Assembly (NCBI GenBank): GCA_016508695.1
Contig: VNKQ01000013.1
Span: forward strand, 1,240,001-1,304,000
From: Hyphodiscus hymeniophilus
Lineage: Eukaryota; Ascomycota; Leotiomycetes; Helotiales; Hyphodiscaceae
Length of the DNA stretch: 64,000 bases
Direction of reading: 5' to 3'
The translations under genes and the position numbers were made by a program. The notes below the pieces were generated by a model. It did not search any database. It had not been told where the DNA came from and saw nothing but the letters and a program-made list of their open reading frames with translations. How positions within the stretch are numbered: the first letter of the stretch is position 1; each line of letters begins with the position of its first letter. Shown piece after piece: positions 1 through 11,895 of this stretch.

Positions 1-111
1 TCATTAGCTGGAAACATGCGGACGATTTGCAGTTTTTGCTTTAAAGACTTGATCTGAAGACGGAACTCGAGAATTTCTGGCAGATGAGGAGATTTCGCCA
101 ATATGATCACT

Positions 112-647
112 TACTACATGAGAAAAGGCTCCCAAATCGCTGGGATGCCATTGTCCGGGGTCGCAGCACCACCAGAAGCAACTCGTGACACAAATCGCCA
201 GGTATAACCCTTGTCTTCGCTGGCATAGACGTCGATTTGTGTGTAGTTCAGGTCCGTTGGGATCGAATTTCCGGCAAGTAAAACTGTACCTGCTGCATAG
301 CGTCCAACTCGTGCTGGTAGCTCATACAACATAGGCTGGTAGCGGAGACCCCAGTTATTGACTTGGTCGGTTACCTTGGCGATCTCTTTCCATGTTTCGC
401 CGCCGTCGATGGACTTGAAGATTGGGAAGTATACCAGCGGTGGTTCGGGACTGTAGTTCTCCCATGTTGCAAGAAGGACCCCGCCTTCGAGCTCTACAGT
501 TCGTGCGTAGAGAACTTGGGGTTGAATATAATTTACTGGAGGAACAAAGACTGTGACATTGGAGAAGGTAGAGAAGGGGTGTAATCCCGGGCTAGCATTG
601 ACTGCTCCAAGGAAACAAGATGTTAGGACAAGCAAGTTGGGACGCAT
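112..647 (-). CDS. Secreted Asp-box (BNR repeat) sialidase-like protein, 5' part only
   Basis: This is the first exon of a gene that runs off the left edge. The first in-frame ATG is at 647; translation opens with a hydrophobic segment ending in Ala-Val-Asn-Ala, a good signal peptide, so the product is probably secreted. Two Asp-boxes (S-x-D-x-G-x-T-W) are visible, SIDGGETW and SEDKGYTW, the hallmark of beta-propeller BNR/sialidase-fold enzymes. Fungal members include exo-arabinanase-like and sialidase-like glycosidases; I cannot choose a substrate. The exon ends at a GTAAGT donor after position 112. The acceptors visible inside the window would mostly give a stop codon, and a CTAAT branch-like site sits at the very edge, so the real acceptor is probably outside. 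A TATAAAG box lies about 70 nt upstream of the ATG. Confidence 0.72.
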
Positions 648-1927
648 GATTGCTGGAAAGGTAAACAAAATTTCACAATTAGTTTTTCGGTCGAAATAAA
701 GATGAAGTGTTGCCTTTATAACTCTTGCACGGTCTGCCGTAATTGTTTCGGGGCAGTCATCCTCCCTATCACCTTCTTCGATGAGAGCTCAAGACGGAGA
801 AACCGTGAGGTACCCCGCAGCATTCCACTTGGAATTCCCCCGCAAAAGTACGACGCTGGAAAAATGATGATGGTGAGCTCCGCATTAGCCCCTGCTCGCG
901 GCAGTCAGGATGTTGACTCTGTATGCGCGCCAATAGCATTTGTAGACCGTTAGGACCCGCAGCTCTTAATCCAGATTATCCAGGTGCATTGAGCGATTAA
1001 CTTAATCAGAGAAAGCTTGATGACTCTGTCCGGTATCTTCGACTTTTTGCGATCTTTCAATGGCATGACCGAATTGGGGCCTTTCTTGCCTAAAAACGTC
1101 AGACATTACCTAGCGTGGAAGGTACATTTTTTCTAATATTAGTGCTTCATAGAGTAGTGTATTAGGGTTTCGTTAGATGGTCAAGCAAATTTCGAAGAAG
1201 ATACTCGATAATTCGCTCACAGACCATATCATACATGCGAAAGGATAGAGGAACCGTTGACCCGAGCACATACCCCGCATCCTGAACATTCTGACAGCAA
1301 CAACAGATAAGAAGTTGGAAAGCAATTTACAAACTTTTGCATTACAGTCCATATCTTCTGCTACTAAGCAAAGACTGGTGGATTGAAGAACGGGATTACC
1401 ACTGAGTATGTTGAGAGGTATCTGAGTAGACGGATAGGGGTTCCAGACAAAGAGCATGAAATTGTGATGGTGAGGACGGGAACGGGATCATGGCCAAGTA
1501 TGGAAGGCGGGGATCTTGGTCGAGGTTGAGGATGATCGAAATAGATGGCTCCGTTAAGTCTCGATTGTCTGGACAATTCTTGTTTCTTTCAAAGTGACGC
1601 AAGATTGGGATGAAATATCTGGAGAGCATAGCAGCCAACCCTGTCGAAGTCGGCTGGTTGCTGTTGTACCCTCTTGAGACTTGTGCCAGTACTGCAATCA
1701 TTTCTGAGATCTCCAGGACCAGACTATCGATCTGCGCTTCACCATGGTTGAGTGATTGCGGTAATAATGCGAGTGGGGGACATGGAAAGAAACATTGGAG
1801 TCTGCTCCGCCGCACGAGTACTAGCGGTGACCATTCCCAATCGGGAAGCAAGCTCAACACCCCAGGTCGGACAACTTCCTCTCAGCCTTTCTCAACCTTA
1901 ACCATATATGAGCTTCTGATCGAAACC
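648..1927. other. Intergenic stretch with an unrecognised antisense ORF
   Basis: This is the divergent region between the Asp-box gene and peroxiredoxin. It is mostly unremarkable. An open frame without an ATG start runs on the minus strand from about 1860 to 1396, followed by another from 1457 to 1173. Part of it (minus 1750-1570) reads like the amphipathic C-terminal helices of a fungal Zn2Cys6 regulator, but there is no zinc cluster and no clean gene model. I treat it as a possible relic or chance ORF. Confidence 0.3.
714..720 (-). promoter_or_regulatory. TATA box of the Asp-box protein gene
   Basis: TATAAAG on the minus strand, about 67-73 nt upstream of the ATG at 647. Spacing is compatible with a short leader. 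This is inference from motif and position only. Confidence 0.4.
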
Positions 1928-2742
1928 ATGGCATCTACCACAGCCTTCCGTCGACTTGCACTCACAGCAGCTCGACCTGCTAGATCATTTCACAACTCTG
2001 CTCGAGCCTTCATCAAAGTTGGCGACAGCATTCCCCAGCTCAACGTTTTGGTCGAAGACTCGCCTGGTAACAAGGTCAACTTAGCAGAGGAAATTAGCAA
2101 GGGAAAATCCCTGATCATTGGTGTTCCAGCTGCTTTTAGTAAGCAAACGATACTCCGAATGAACGGTCTCTGAACTGATGCCGACCCTCAGGTCCATCGT
2201 GCTCAAACTCCCATATTCCTGGCTACATCAACCACAAAAAGCGTGAGTATCCCCTCCGCTACCCCTCACTTCGTAATCTTCGTACAATCTGTCTCGATTG
2301 GCCGGAAACTTTTAGCTTTATTCACCCCTTTGAATCCATAATGACAAGTAATTACAGTCAAGAGTGCTGGTAATGTCTTCGTTGTTGCTGTTAATGACCC
2401 GTTCGTGTAAGCTACATGACACGTCTTTGTTCTTCGTCCGCTGATATTGGTAGCACGAAGGCATGGGGTGCTTCACTCGATCCAACTGGCAGTTCCGGCG
2501 TAAGTTCTACGCTCACACTTTGCGGTATCTAGCTGACACCCAGAGAGATCCGCTTCCTTGGTGACCCAACGGTAAAATTCACCGAAGCTCTCGACTTAGC
2601 TTTTGACGGCGCTGCGATCTTTGGGGGTCCAAGAAGCAAGAGATACGTCCTTGAAGTTGAAGACGGTAAGGTTACTGCAGTGCATGTAGAGCCTGACAAC
2701 ACCGGTCTTGATGTCTCTGCAGCCGAGAAAGTCCTTGGTTGA
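1928..2742 (+). CDS. Mitochondrial peroxiredoxin, Prx5/AhpC-TSA type
   Basis: Thiol peroxidase that reduces H2O2 and alkyl hydroperoxides. Five exons: 1928-2138, 2192-2242, 2358-2406, 2454-2499 and 2548-2742, giving 183 residues. The N-terminus is rich in Arg, Ala and Ser with no acidic residues for about 30 residues (RRLALTAARPARSF), a classic mitochondrial presequence. The peroxidatic site is rebuilt across the first intron as F-S-P-S-C-S, with the Cys at residue 74, followed by HIPGY, typical of the atypical 2-Cys Prx5/PrxII family. Downstream VNDPF and TKAWG blocks are conserved in the family. The last acceptor is the third of three consecutive AGs (2542-2547); only that one keeps the IRFLGDP reading frame. 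A 5'-extended frame exists upstream but has no supporting homology, so I use the ATG at 1928. Confidence 0.9.
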
Positions 2743-3612
2743 GAGATTGCCAGGAGTGACGATGGCTTTGGGGTGAAACTAGATTTGTGCCTTTTCACAA
2801 TTACGTGACGGGACTACGAACTTACCAAGGAACCTCCGCGTAGACGGGCCCATTGCTGAAGAAAAAACAATCGAGATGGCCATATCCAGCCTTTATCCTT
2901 CGAAGCTTCCTCGGGTGACTCGTAAACCGACTTGAAATCGAGTAAAGCGTATGCACGTGAGATCAGACACGTGATATTGATCTACTGTAAACCAAATCGT
3001 TCCTTCATCTCTTACCTCTTCGCTTTCGCCATTGCCATATAAATAAATTTTTGGGTTGGACTCGTTTCTCAACCTCCAAGAATTTACTACATTGACTGAA
3101 ACCGAGCACAACAAATTCGCCTGGGATGGTCTTATCGCGTGCCGATTAGAAAGGCATCGCCGGTTCGGCTCTAATAAATTAGACACGCTGACTGATCTGC
3201 CAGGAACATCAGGCCCTCCGACGCTCAGGAGGCAACCTCTCACTTCCCACAACCACTCCGAAACAGCTTGGATCCTCTCGTCGCGACATCTACTCCTCCC
3301 CGCCATCCTCCACCGAAGATTCACTTTACATTCCGGCTGCACTGCCTGCATTCGACATTCATCACCAGACCTTGAGTCACCTCGCACGTCACACACCCCT
3401 CTCAAGCCTTGCTCTTGGATCTCGTCTCTCCGGGCGAGTCCACCATCAAAACCCTCCCAGTCGACACAATTTCTTCCCAACCGAAGAAGAGAAAGGCGGC
3501 TGAGGCGATAGCATCCTCTGATAAACACGAGACAAGATCAAGCAAGAGGATCGCCGCCTCAGCAGCAGCAGCAGAAGCAGCCCCGCCAACGCCACTTACG
3601 ACCGAAGATAAT
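2743..3612. other. Intergenic region between peroxiredoxin and RBR ligase
   Basis: About 870 bases with no gene I can support. The last 200 bases are open in frame with the ligase start, but contain no ATG before 3613, so they are probably its leader. They would encode a basic PKKRK-like stretch only from a non-ATG start. Confidence 0.5.
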
Positions 3613-5386
3613 ATGGATTCCGAAGACGAGTTTATGTCTGGTATGTCCAGCGATGAGGACGATGTTTTACAAGATGAAAGTGATAATGATGAAGGATCTG
3701 CAGATGGTGCGTCCACGTCTCCAACGTCGCTTAAGGTCATCAAAGGCGATTACTGACAAAGGTGATGAAGCAGACTTCGGGTTCGATGAACCGGAACCAG
3801 ACTTAGGTTTTTCGCAGAAGGATACCGTACAGAAGAAAGAGAAGAAATCATTTGATATTAACTTCAAGATCTACCGCCCCGAAGATATCCAAGCTCAGCA
3901 GGATGACCTCATCGACGAAGTTAACATGATCCTCGATATCCGGAAAGAGGATGCTGCAATTCTGTTACGGCATTTCAGATGGAACAAGGAGCGGTTGATC
4001 GAGGACTATATGGATCGACCAAAGAAGGTCCTCGAGGAAGCCGGGCTTGGACCAAGCACAAGCGGGCCGCCAAAGTTGGAAATTATACCCGGTTTCATTT
4101 GTGACATCTGCTGCGAAGACGAGGCTGGGCTGCAGTCGTTTGCCATGAAGTGCGGACATCGATACTGTGCCAATTGCTACAGACAATATTTGCACCAGAA
4201 AATTCGGGAAGAAGGAGAGGCTGCTCGCATTCAATGCCCACAAGACGGCTGCAAACGAATCATGGACGCCAGATCGTTAGACCTTCTTGTTACTTCCGAA
4301 CTTCAGAACCGATATCACGAGTTGCTTACAAGGACTTACGTCGAGGACAAGGAGTTTCTCAAATGGTGCCCAGCTCCAGACTGCCAAAATGCCATTGAAT
4401 GTGGGATTAAGAAAAAGGACCTTGACAAAGTGGTGCCGACAGTCGCCTGTGAGTGCAAACACCGATTCTGCTTCGGATGTATTCTGGCGGACCACCAACC
4501 GGCACCCTGTGAACTGGTCAAGAAGTGGCTCAAGAAGTGTGCAGACGACTCGGAGACGGCAAACTGGATATCGGCTAACACGAAAGAATGTCCAAAGTGC
4601 AATTCCACAATTGAAAAGAACGGAGGATGCAATCATATGACTTGCAGAAAGTGCAAGCACGAGTTCTGTTGGATGTGCATGGGCTTGTGGTCGGAACACG
4701 GTACGAGTTGGTATAATTGCAACAGATTCGAGGAGAAGAGTGGTTCGGAAGCTCGTGACGCCCAAGCAAAGTCTCGTGTCTCCCTCGAACGATATCTTCA
4801 TTACTACAACCGATACGCAAATCATGAACAGTCTGCGAAGCTTGATAAGGATATCTATGTCAAGACGGAGAAAAAGATGATCTCGCTGCAGTCCGCATCT
4901 GGCATGTCCTGGATTGAAGTCCAATACCTCAACTCCGCGTCTCAAGCATTGCAAACATGCCGTCAAACATTGAAGTGGACCTACGCGTTCGCCTTCTACC
5001 TCGCCCGAAACAACCTCACTGCAATGTTCGAAGACAACCAGAAAGATCTTGAAATGGCAGTCGAAGCACTGTCCGAGATGTTTGAGAAGCCAGTTCAGGA
5101 GCTCGCAGATCCGAAACTGAAGGTTGAGATCATGGATAAGACGTCGTACTGCAACAAGCGTCGAGTCATCCTGCTCGCGGACACTGCGGATAACCTTGCA
5201 AATGGTGTGTGGACCTGGTCTATCAGTTTTTGATCTCCCTCGATCTTCACTCTTGATTATTCCTTGCCCCACACCCCTAGCACTGCTTTGACATGTGACT
5301 GACTGCATCTCGGTTTCGCAGAAGAATGGGATTTCAGTATCGACTTTTCCGCCCCACCTGGTGGTCGCCAATCTTTGGGGGGTTAA
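3613..5386 (+). CDS. Ariadne-family RBR E3 ubiquitin ligase
   Basis: RING-between-RING ligase that accepts ubiquitin on a RING2 cysteine before passing it to substrate. Exons are 3613-3706, 3762-5204 and 5322-5386 (533 residues). The acidic N-terminus (MDSEDEFMSGMSSDE) is characteristic of fungal Ariadne proteins. RING1 starts at CDIC (about residues 145-194), IBR at about 215-280 and RING2 at CPKC (307-341). The expected catalytic cysteine is C321 in the GGCNHM motif. A C-terminal helical Ariadne domain follows. Without the last intron the protein would end in an aberrant tail; splicing at 5204/5322 restores EEWDFSIDF and a Gly-rich end. No other ubiquitin-pathway gene is adjacent. Substrates are unknown. 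Confidence 0.92.
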
Positions 5387-6802
5387 CTCTGTTTTTGACC
5401 ATCTCGCAACATGAACCTTTGTCAGAATGTGTACCCTTAGCCACTGCATCGATTCTGGAGTGGTTTCTGGCCAGCATCTAAATCCTTCACATTTGCATCA
5501 TCCGGCGTTTTTGCAGGTCTTTAGGCCTCTTTCCCACGAACGAGCAACGACTTCCTTCTCGCATGGACACGGCAAAGAGTGGGCGCATTTGTTTACTCTC
5601 TGCAGCACAAGGCGTAAATTGACTACAGCGTTTATTTTGACCGTTTTTGGTAGATGTGCAGGGGGAACTGGGTCTGACTGGCATGGATGGGTTCGGAGAG
5701 ATTTTTATGATGGATGCTAGTGGACAGCACGAGAAATAAATAAATCACGAGAAATAAACGAAAATGATACTTTTAATGTGTTGCCTTGCTGTCATGCTCT
5801 TGAAAACCCTAGCAGACATTCACAATTCAGAGAACCGTCCTGCCAAACTTGCTTCTTGGCTCCTATTTCTTCCCATCAGGGCCATCACCACTTTTCCAGA
5901 GCAATATTCTACGCACGTATCACATCAATTGCATTATCGTGGACCGCTTCGCTTGAACTCTACCCAAATATTAGTCTCTGTATATACACGTCTAGAGCTT
6001 CAACTAAGATTCAAATTATCCGTCTAAGCTTGCACATTGTGTAGCAGATACATGAGAGAGGCAGTGTATAACATCAAGGTAATGCCGATGGATCTTGCAG
6101 GGAGGAAAGGAACTATGCATTTTGCCTCGACCAGAAGCGGTTGGGAGCCTTTCGCTACTCGTAGGAGAACGAGAACGAGAACTTACTGATCTGGAGGATG
6201 GTCAATTAGGATTCGATATTGGATAATGAAACGAGGGTTAGGAATCTGGAACGAGTTCACAGGTCATAGCTAGAATGGCTTTAAAGATGTTTGAAAGGCA
6301 CGACTTTATCACAAGGCTGTGCTTTCTACTGGTATTGGGATCACATCCGAGCGCAGTAAGCGATGATTTGTATACCCGATTCTCAAGATAGAATGTTGAT
6401 TCTTCACGCCAATGGCTTTTGAAGACTCACGGAGGACATTTGATTGTTCACATGTGAGTTATTCAGTGATTGAGAACGTTTCAAGTGATTGTATTGTAAG
6501 CTGTCTATGAAGACCTTCCTATTATTCCCTCTTCCGAGTGGGATCAATAGTAAGTTACAAACTATTCTGCCAGGAATGCGTAAAGTACTAAAGTACCATG
6601 ATAATCTGCCACAACCTTTCTCATACTCCATATACTCCAAACACCATCCCTACAATGTACAGAGAAAACGAAAAACGCGAAAACATCAACCACAGTGCTC
6701 CTGCTGTGACGCCATTGCTGCAAACGCTTAACTCCAACCTACAGTCCCATAACTCGGTTCTTTGGGTTTTCAATCTGTAGATTGTACCGTCGATCGTCAT
6801 CC
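5387..6802. other. Intergenic region, convergent 3' ends
   Basis: About 1.4 kb between the tail of the RBR ligase and the tail of EXO1. It contains only short overlapping ORFs without recognisable domains and is moderately AT-rich. I see no gene, tRNA or repeat in it. Confidence 0.5.
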
Positions 6803-9263
6803 TCAACCAACATACGCAAAGCTTCCAAAGTTGACTCGAGAGATTCCCTCGCCACCAATGGGTGACAGACCCTCCTCCTCGCTATCATGAATGATCAGAT
6901 CCTCACTCCCGTTCTGCGTTTCCATCAATAGAGACATGTTCTCCATATCGTCTGCATACGGTAATGGAATTGAAGCTGGCTCGATATCCTTGACTTTGTT
7001 CTCCCGAGCAACCTCTGGGAATGGCACACTAGCTTTCGAGAGCAGGGATCGACGGGTTTGGAAAGTCTTGTTTTGAAAAGCAGAGGTTGATAGAGGGGTC
7101 AATGGCGGCGTCATCGGAGACCTCAGTCGGCTCGATGCGCTCGCTCCTAGGCGTTGTAGTGGAGTCAATGCTGAAGGCTTCGTGGTCGTGTGAATAAATT
7201 TGACGAGGTTGGACTTGACTGCGAGTGGAAGTCGGGAGGGTCGAACAGAGGATGGTGGTGTCGGAAGAGCCTGAGCGACAGGGGCTGCACTTGGGGTGGA
7301 GGTACCTGCTGGAGCGAAGGAGAAAGCATCTTTAAGCTTTTCGATCGCTGCTGGTAGTTCATAGTTGGCAGCAGGCGTAGATGGCTCTAGTTGCTCAACA
7401 GAGCTGGCGCGAGATATCGAAGGGGTCAGCCCTGGTGCGGATTCTTGGGAGGTTTGGCTATCATCTGCTGTGGTAGGTTGAAGAGCTTGAGAGGTCGTTG
7501 CTTGTGAATCCTCGTTCTGCTCAGTTGCCTCTCCCTCGAAGACAACGATCTTGGAACTAGTACCAAAGCCATCAGCGTCTGGCAAACTACGCATGACCTC
7601 GTCGACGGAATCATCAGAGAAGATGTTGATATCTTGCTTCTTGGACTTTCTACCGCGGCCGTTCCTACCAACGGACGGACTTGGCTCAGGGGCGGCTGAT
7701 GTAAAGAAGCGACTTCGACTAAGTTCAACCAATGGACCTTTGCCTGGAGAATCAACAGACTCGACATCTGCACATAGCCGAGCTCGCTTCGGAGGTCGAG
7801 GTTCCGAGATGGTGGGGGTTCGAATGTGAGTTCTTGTGGTGTTGCTGCGAGCTATCTGAGGAGCAGACCGAGGGAATTGAGGGAGTTGTTCAGAGTCTGT
7901 GACGGCACGGTTGAGGTAAGGTCGAGGAGCTGGCCTTGAGACCCACGGTCCTGTATTTCGAGACATAGCTTGTTGCTGACTCGGAGATAGTGTGAAACAA
8001 TTGATATCGAGTTCGGCAAGAGGAGTTCGTTTTGCTTTGAAGAACATATCATCTGGCTTCCCTTTCTTAACCTCGCTGGTCGAAGTTGATTGCTGAAACT
8101 GTGGTCTCGACTTGGCCCATGGTGTTATTGGAACCGCCATTTTGATCTTGCTCTCAGTGACAATGGGTAATTTGGTGATCGGGTTCAAATCACCTCGTGC
8201 GACTCCTTGAGCAATCTCTGGCTCAACGTACGCACCAATGAATGGCATACGTTCGTCATCCATTGGGTGTTTTGGTTCTGTGTGGTAGACCAAAGTGAGT
8301 TTCTGTGGGCAGAAAACTCTTTGGTGGAGAAAGGTGAGCTCCGCCTGATTGAAAGCCTCGAGGTAACCCTTTGGTACGAAAAATTTACCGTCAAATTGCA
8401 GCATCCGGATGACTTTCTCGATAGTCTTGTGCTTCCGTACCATACGATAAGCGGTTTTCAGTCCCATATTCGTTATGCTGTTAAGATAGTCGCAGCCACT
8501 CAGGATCGCCATAAGTCGAAACTCAACGTCAGACCATCCCGTCAGATTGATATCCTTGCAAGCGCAAAAGTCTGCTTTGTTGATCTCAATGCAGTTTCCA
8601 AACTGGTCGAGCTTCGTTAAGAGACACTTTGCACCAAACACCAGTAGATCTGAGTCTTCTGAGAGAATTCCATCAATAATACCCTTTCTTTCCAAGTACA
8701 CCATCTGAGCGTCCGCTTCATAGGGTGCCACGATGAATTGAACCCCAGTCCTTTTCAATTCGTCGATGAGTTGGCGGGCCATCTCTGGCGTTACGTCCAC
8801 CGCCTTCTGAAATTCGAGGTACGCTTGCGATGTCTTTCCGGCGCCGAGTAGTTCCTGACCGGCTTTCCTACTATCTTCCCTTCGTTTTGATCTCTCTGCT
8901 TCTGTTGCCGCCTTGCTAGGAAGGTAGTCTCCGTCGAATATTATGTATGGAGTTACACCGAAATGTTGCAACATTCGAACCCGGTGCATTGCAAAATCGA
9001 CAAACCTACACAGAGTTAGCCTTCGAGTATGAGATCAGATGAGAATTCAGTTACTTCTTGGTTGGCTTCCCCAGTGCAAGTTCCATAGCACAAGCTACAG
9101 TTCCCCGATGTAGCCATCCATAAGCATCAACCCCAAGGGTCTTGCCTTCAAACTTCTTGAGGTTACATGGTTTGTGTATAGACTTTAGCAATGGAAGTAG
9201 ACCTGGGACGGTCAGCATTGTAGATTCCGTTATGACACTTAGTGACAAACCGCTGATTCCCAT
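6803..9263 (-). CDS. EXO1: Exonuclease 1 (XPG/Rad2 family)
   Basis: 5'-3' double-strand exonuclease and flap endonuclease of mismatch repair and recombination end resection, nuclear. Exons on the minus strand: 9263-9251, 9202-9055 and 9005-6803 (787 residues). The N-terminal domain MGISG-LLPLLKSI is split by intron 1; the GVDAYGWLH block carries a metal-binding Asp. The internal XPG domain has EADAQMVYL and SEDSDLLVFG with the acidic active-site residues, followed by a helix-hairpin-helix segment with SGCDYL. The C-terminal 400 residues are Ser/Pro-rich and disordered, as is usual in EXO1. Intron 1 uses a weak GTTTGT donor. It is divergent from TMA16 over 419 bases, and MCB-like motifs lie in the shared promoter. 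Confidence 0.93.
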
Positions 9264-9511
9264 CGTGAAGCAAAAAGGTGCACAAGCACAAGCAAACTAC
9301 AGTCCATCAAACATGTATCTACACTGACGGAAACTTGCTGCAAATGTGAAGCTCAAACAACGAGAGAAGAGGAGAGAAGAGGAGAGTTGTTAGGAGGGCG
9401 ATTCCAGATGGCGGATAAATGCTAGTGATTGGCGTCGAAGTCGTGGCAGGGTCGTCGTCGTCGTCGTACAAGAGTGGTATGGTATGCTGCTGGGCCAAAA
9501 ACCGGACATTG

Positions 9512-9535
9512 ACGCGACTGACAAGGACGTCGCGT
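9512..9535. promoter_or_regulatory. Inverted pair of MCB-like motifs upstream of EXO1
   Basis: ACGCGA at 9512-9517 and its complement TCGCGT at 9530-9535 lie about 250-270 nt upstream of the EXO1 ATG, in the promoter shared with TMA16. The MluI cell-cycle box core is ACGCGT, bound by MBF at G1/S. These are one-base variants in inverted orientation. Function is inferred. Confidence 0.3.
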
Positions 9536-9682
9536 GTGGGCATCGGTCGGTCTGGCAACTGCCGCCCGTTGGGCTCTGGTGGGCTGGGCTGATCGCTAGC
9601 TAGCGGGGAACTTCGATAAACTTTTGATAAAGATTTAGACATCAAACCCAAATCCCATCAAAAGGCTTCCACGAAAGACATC

Positions 9683-10370
9683 ATGCCAAAAAGCCTCGAG
9701 AAGACTCGCAAGAAGATTGCAAAGAAGAAGACCAATATCACCGCTCTGCACGAAAACTCAAGAGATTCTCAACGATTGCGACGAGCGGCAAACAGAGACG
9801 ATAAAATTTCCCGAATCGCGTCTGCGAGGAAAAAGAATGATCAACCTTTGAGTACGTGGCATATCTTTATTACATTTATCTATTAAGATTGATTGGCGAT
9901 AGTTGAACGAGCGGCATACTTTCAAGAGGCTGTTCGGGATAATGGCGGGCTTCCTCTGGAGCTAGATGCAATTCGAACCCTTATCAGAACGTAAGAACAC
10001 CAACTTCAAACCCCTCCTGATACGTGCTGAAAACTTGCAAGATTCGTACACCAATACGACGAAGAGATGAGCAAACTGAAGAAGGAGCGCCGCCCTGGCC
10101 GCCCTGCGAGCACAAGAGAGGATGTCCTGAGGATAAAAATTGCATCAGATGAGAAGGAGTACCGAGATGGCTTCTGTATGTCCTACTATTATGCTGCTGG
10201 CTCTTAACTGATACCTGCTAGATCTGCCTGACTTGACCGATGCGGACAATGTAGTATATTTAGACCGATGGGACGGGGCTTGGTCATACCTCTCTACGTT
10301 GAAGTGGGTAAGGATACAAAGTGACGGAACAATTCATTCTTCCAAATTTCCACCAAAAGGAGAAGCATGA
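9683..10370 (+). CDS. TMA16: TMA16-like 60S ribosome-biogenesis factor
   Basis: Small basic nucleolar protein that associates with pre-60S particles. Exons: 9683-9851, 9903-9990, 10042-10175 and 10222-10370 (179 residues). The opening MPKSLEKTRKKIAKKK followed by ITALHENSRDSQRL is diagnostic of the family. The spliced product continues with VERAAYFQEAV, IRTLIRTF, ERRPGRP, the YLPDLTD motif and a C-terminus WSYLSTLKWVRI ending in PPKGEA. Length matches the family. The final exon reads through a GTAAGG sequence after LKW; leaving it unspliced restores the conserved VRI and a natural stop, so I treat it as exon. It shares a promoter with EXO1. Confidence 0.9.
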
Positions 10371-10957
10371 AATGGATCATCAAAGTGGCGTTAAGGGCAT
10401 TGGATGGCGTTTTGAGATACCAAAAGAGGCGCTGCGATGTGTATCTTGTTTAGACCTTTAAATGAAAACCAGGCCACCATAACTAGATCCCCAACTGACT
10501 CTCTGCTGTAGATTGGACATAAATCAGATGAGTTCTTGAGATCGTCTTCTTTCCAAGGAGGGTCCACCTTTATACAACAAGTTATCTGGGTTTTGAGGTG
10601 CTTTCCGCTACACTAGTCAACTCCCATTGGCTCAAACCATTGAACCAATTCAATAATACTTAGCTTATTGAGGTCCTGAGCTTCGCAAATACAAAGAAAA
10701 AGTTGAGTAACTTACTTTACCATTTTTTGATATGGCCACTGAATCCTCTTCATTTGATCTCGAGTAAGGACTTCAAACAGAGCAGCCTCTCAGCCTCGCC
10801 CCAATTCCGCACTAAAGACGGAGCCTCGCTGGTCCAAGCGGCGGCCCAAGAAAAAAAGCTCACCATAATTTGGTCCCTTGAAACCAGCAACACACCATTT
10901 CCACTCCATTCCATCAAAACAACTATCGTTGAGAGATCCTCCTACACACAACCCATC
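10371..10957. other. Intergenic region upstream of MAM33
   Basis: About 590 bases. The last 250 are open in the MAM33 frame but have no ATG, so they are probably leader sequence. Nothing else is recognised. Confidence 0.5.
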
Positions 10958-11895
10958 ATGCTGTCAATTAAATCACTTGCGCGCTCGGCTCCTAGAGTGG
11001 CTTCCCGATTAACAAGTTCTGCTATCCGAAGACCAGCTGCTCGTCCAATCTCCTGTTTACAATCGTCGTGGAAGCCCACCAGACCTCAATTTGCCGCGGC
11101 TTTCTCGACTTCAAGTGCCAGAAGTTCAACCGGTGGTGAGAGCGATGAGCAATTGATTGCAAAATTGGAAACCGAGATTCAGGTGGAAGAGGAGATGAAG
11201 GATGAGCAACTTCCAACGAGTGTTAAAGATTATCTTGAGAACGGACCCTTTGAGATCATCGATACACCGGGAGAAGAAGACGTTGTTCTTACGAGACAAT
11301 TTGGTGATGAGAAGTTTGTTCTCCTTACGCTTTCCAACCTTCGTAAATACTAATCAGTCGCAGAATCACAATCACTTTTTCGATCGCAGACCTAAATAAC
11401 CTTGATCCTGAGGCCGATTTCCAAGATCGCGCCATGAGTGATGAGGAGCATGTGGACAACATCAACCAAGGCGATGAGAAGAACTTCAAAGTGGCCCCCG
11501 AGGACTCTTTGGAGAATGAGGGCGAGGACGTCGAGCAAGATCCTTCTTTCCCAGCACGGGTCAACATCATTATTGAGAAGCCAGGAAAGGGTGCGCTTGC
11601 AGTCGAGACAACTGCGCAGGATGGGAGCATCGTGATTGAGAACGTCTACCACTATGTCGATGCCTCTCACGCACATGCGAAGACTGCCGAAAAGATCGCC
11701 GAGAGACAAGATTTGTACGTTGGACCACCATTTGGCAACTTGGATGAGGAGTTGCAAGTTCTTTTAGACCAATATTTGGATGAGAGAGGAGTCAACACTG
11801 CGTTGGCCATTTTTGTCCCGGATTACATCGACATGAAAGAGCAGAAGGAGTATTTGAGATGGCTTTCGAATGTCAAGGACTTCGTTGCGGCATGA
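10958..11895 (+). CDS. MAM33: Mitochondrial acidic matrix protein, p32/MAM33 family
   Basis: Homotrimeric acidic matrix protein (p32/C1QBP/Mam33) linked to mitochondrial ribosome function and respiratory growth. Exons 10958-11342 and 11390-11895 (296 residues). The start MLSIKSLARSAPRVASRL is an Arg/Ser-rich presequence. The mature part has the family layout: SDEQLIAKLETEI, a strand-rich core, an acidic loop (EDVEQDPSFPARV, IIEKPGKGAL) and a C-terminal helix LDEELQVLLDQYLDERGVN. The intron has a GTAAAT donor and a TACTAAT branch site. The junction reads SNLHLNNLDPE; slightly different splice choice is possible there because conservation is low at that point. Confidence 0.88.

Noticed and set aside
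2893..3528. 211-residue minus-strand ORF with Cys and Arg
   Set aside because: No recognisable domain, no splice support, and it overlaps the leader of the RBR ligase.
3409..3612. N-terminal extension of the RBR ligase with a PKKRK signal
   Set aside because: The frame opens at TTG; the first ATG is 3613, which also begins the conserved acidic N-terminus.
4277..5449. 390-residue ORF on the minus strand
   Set aside because: It is antisense to the RBR ligase exon, has no domain, and the sense strand carries full RING/IBR conservation.
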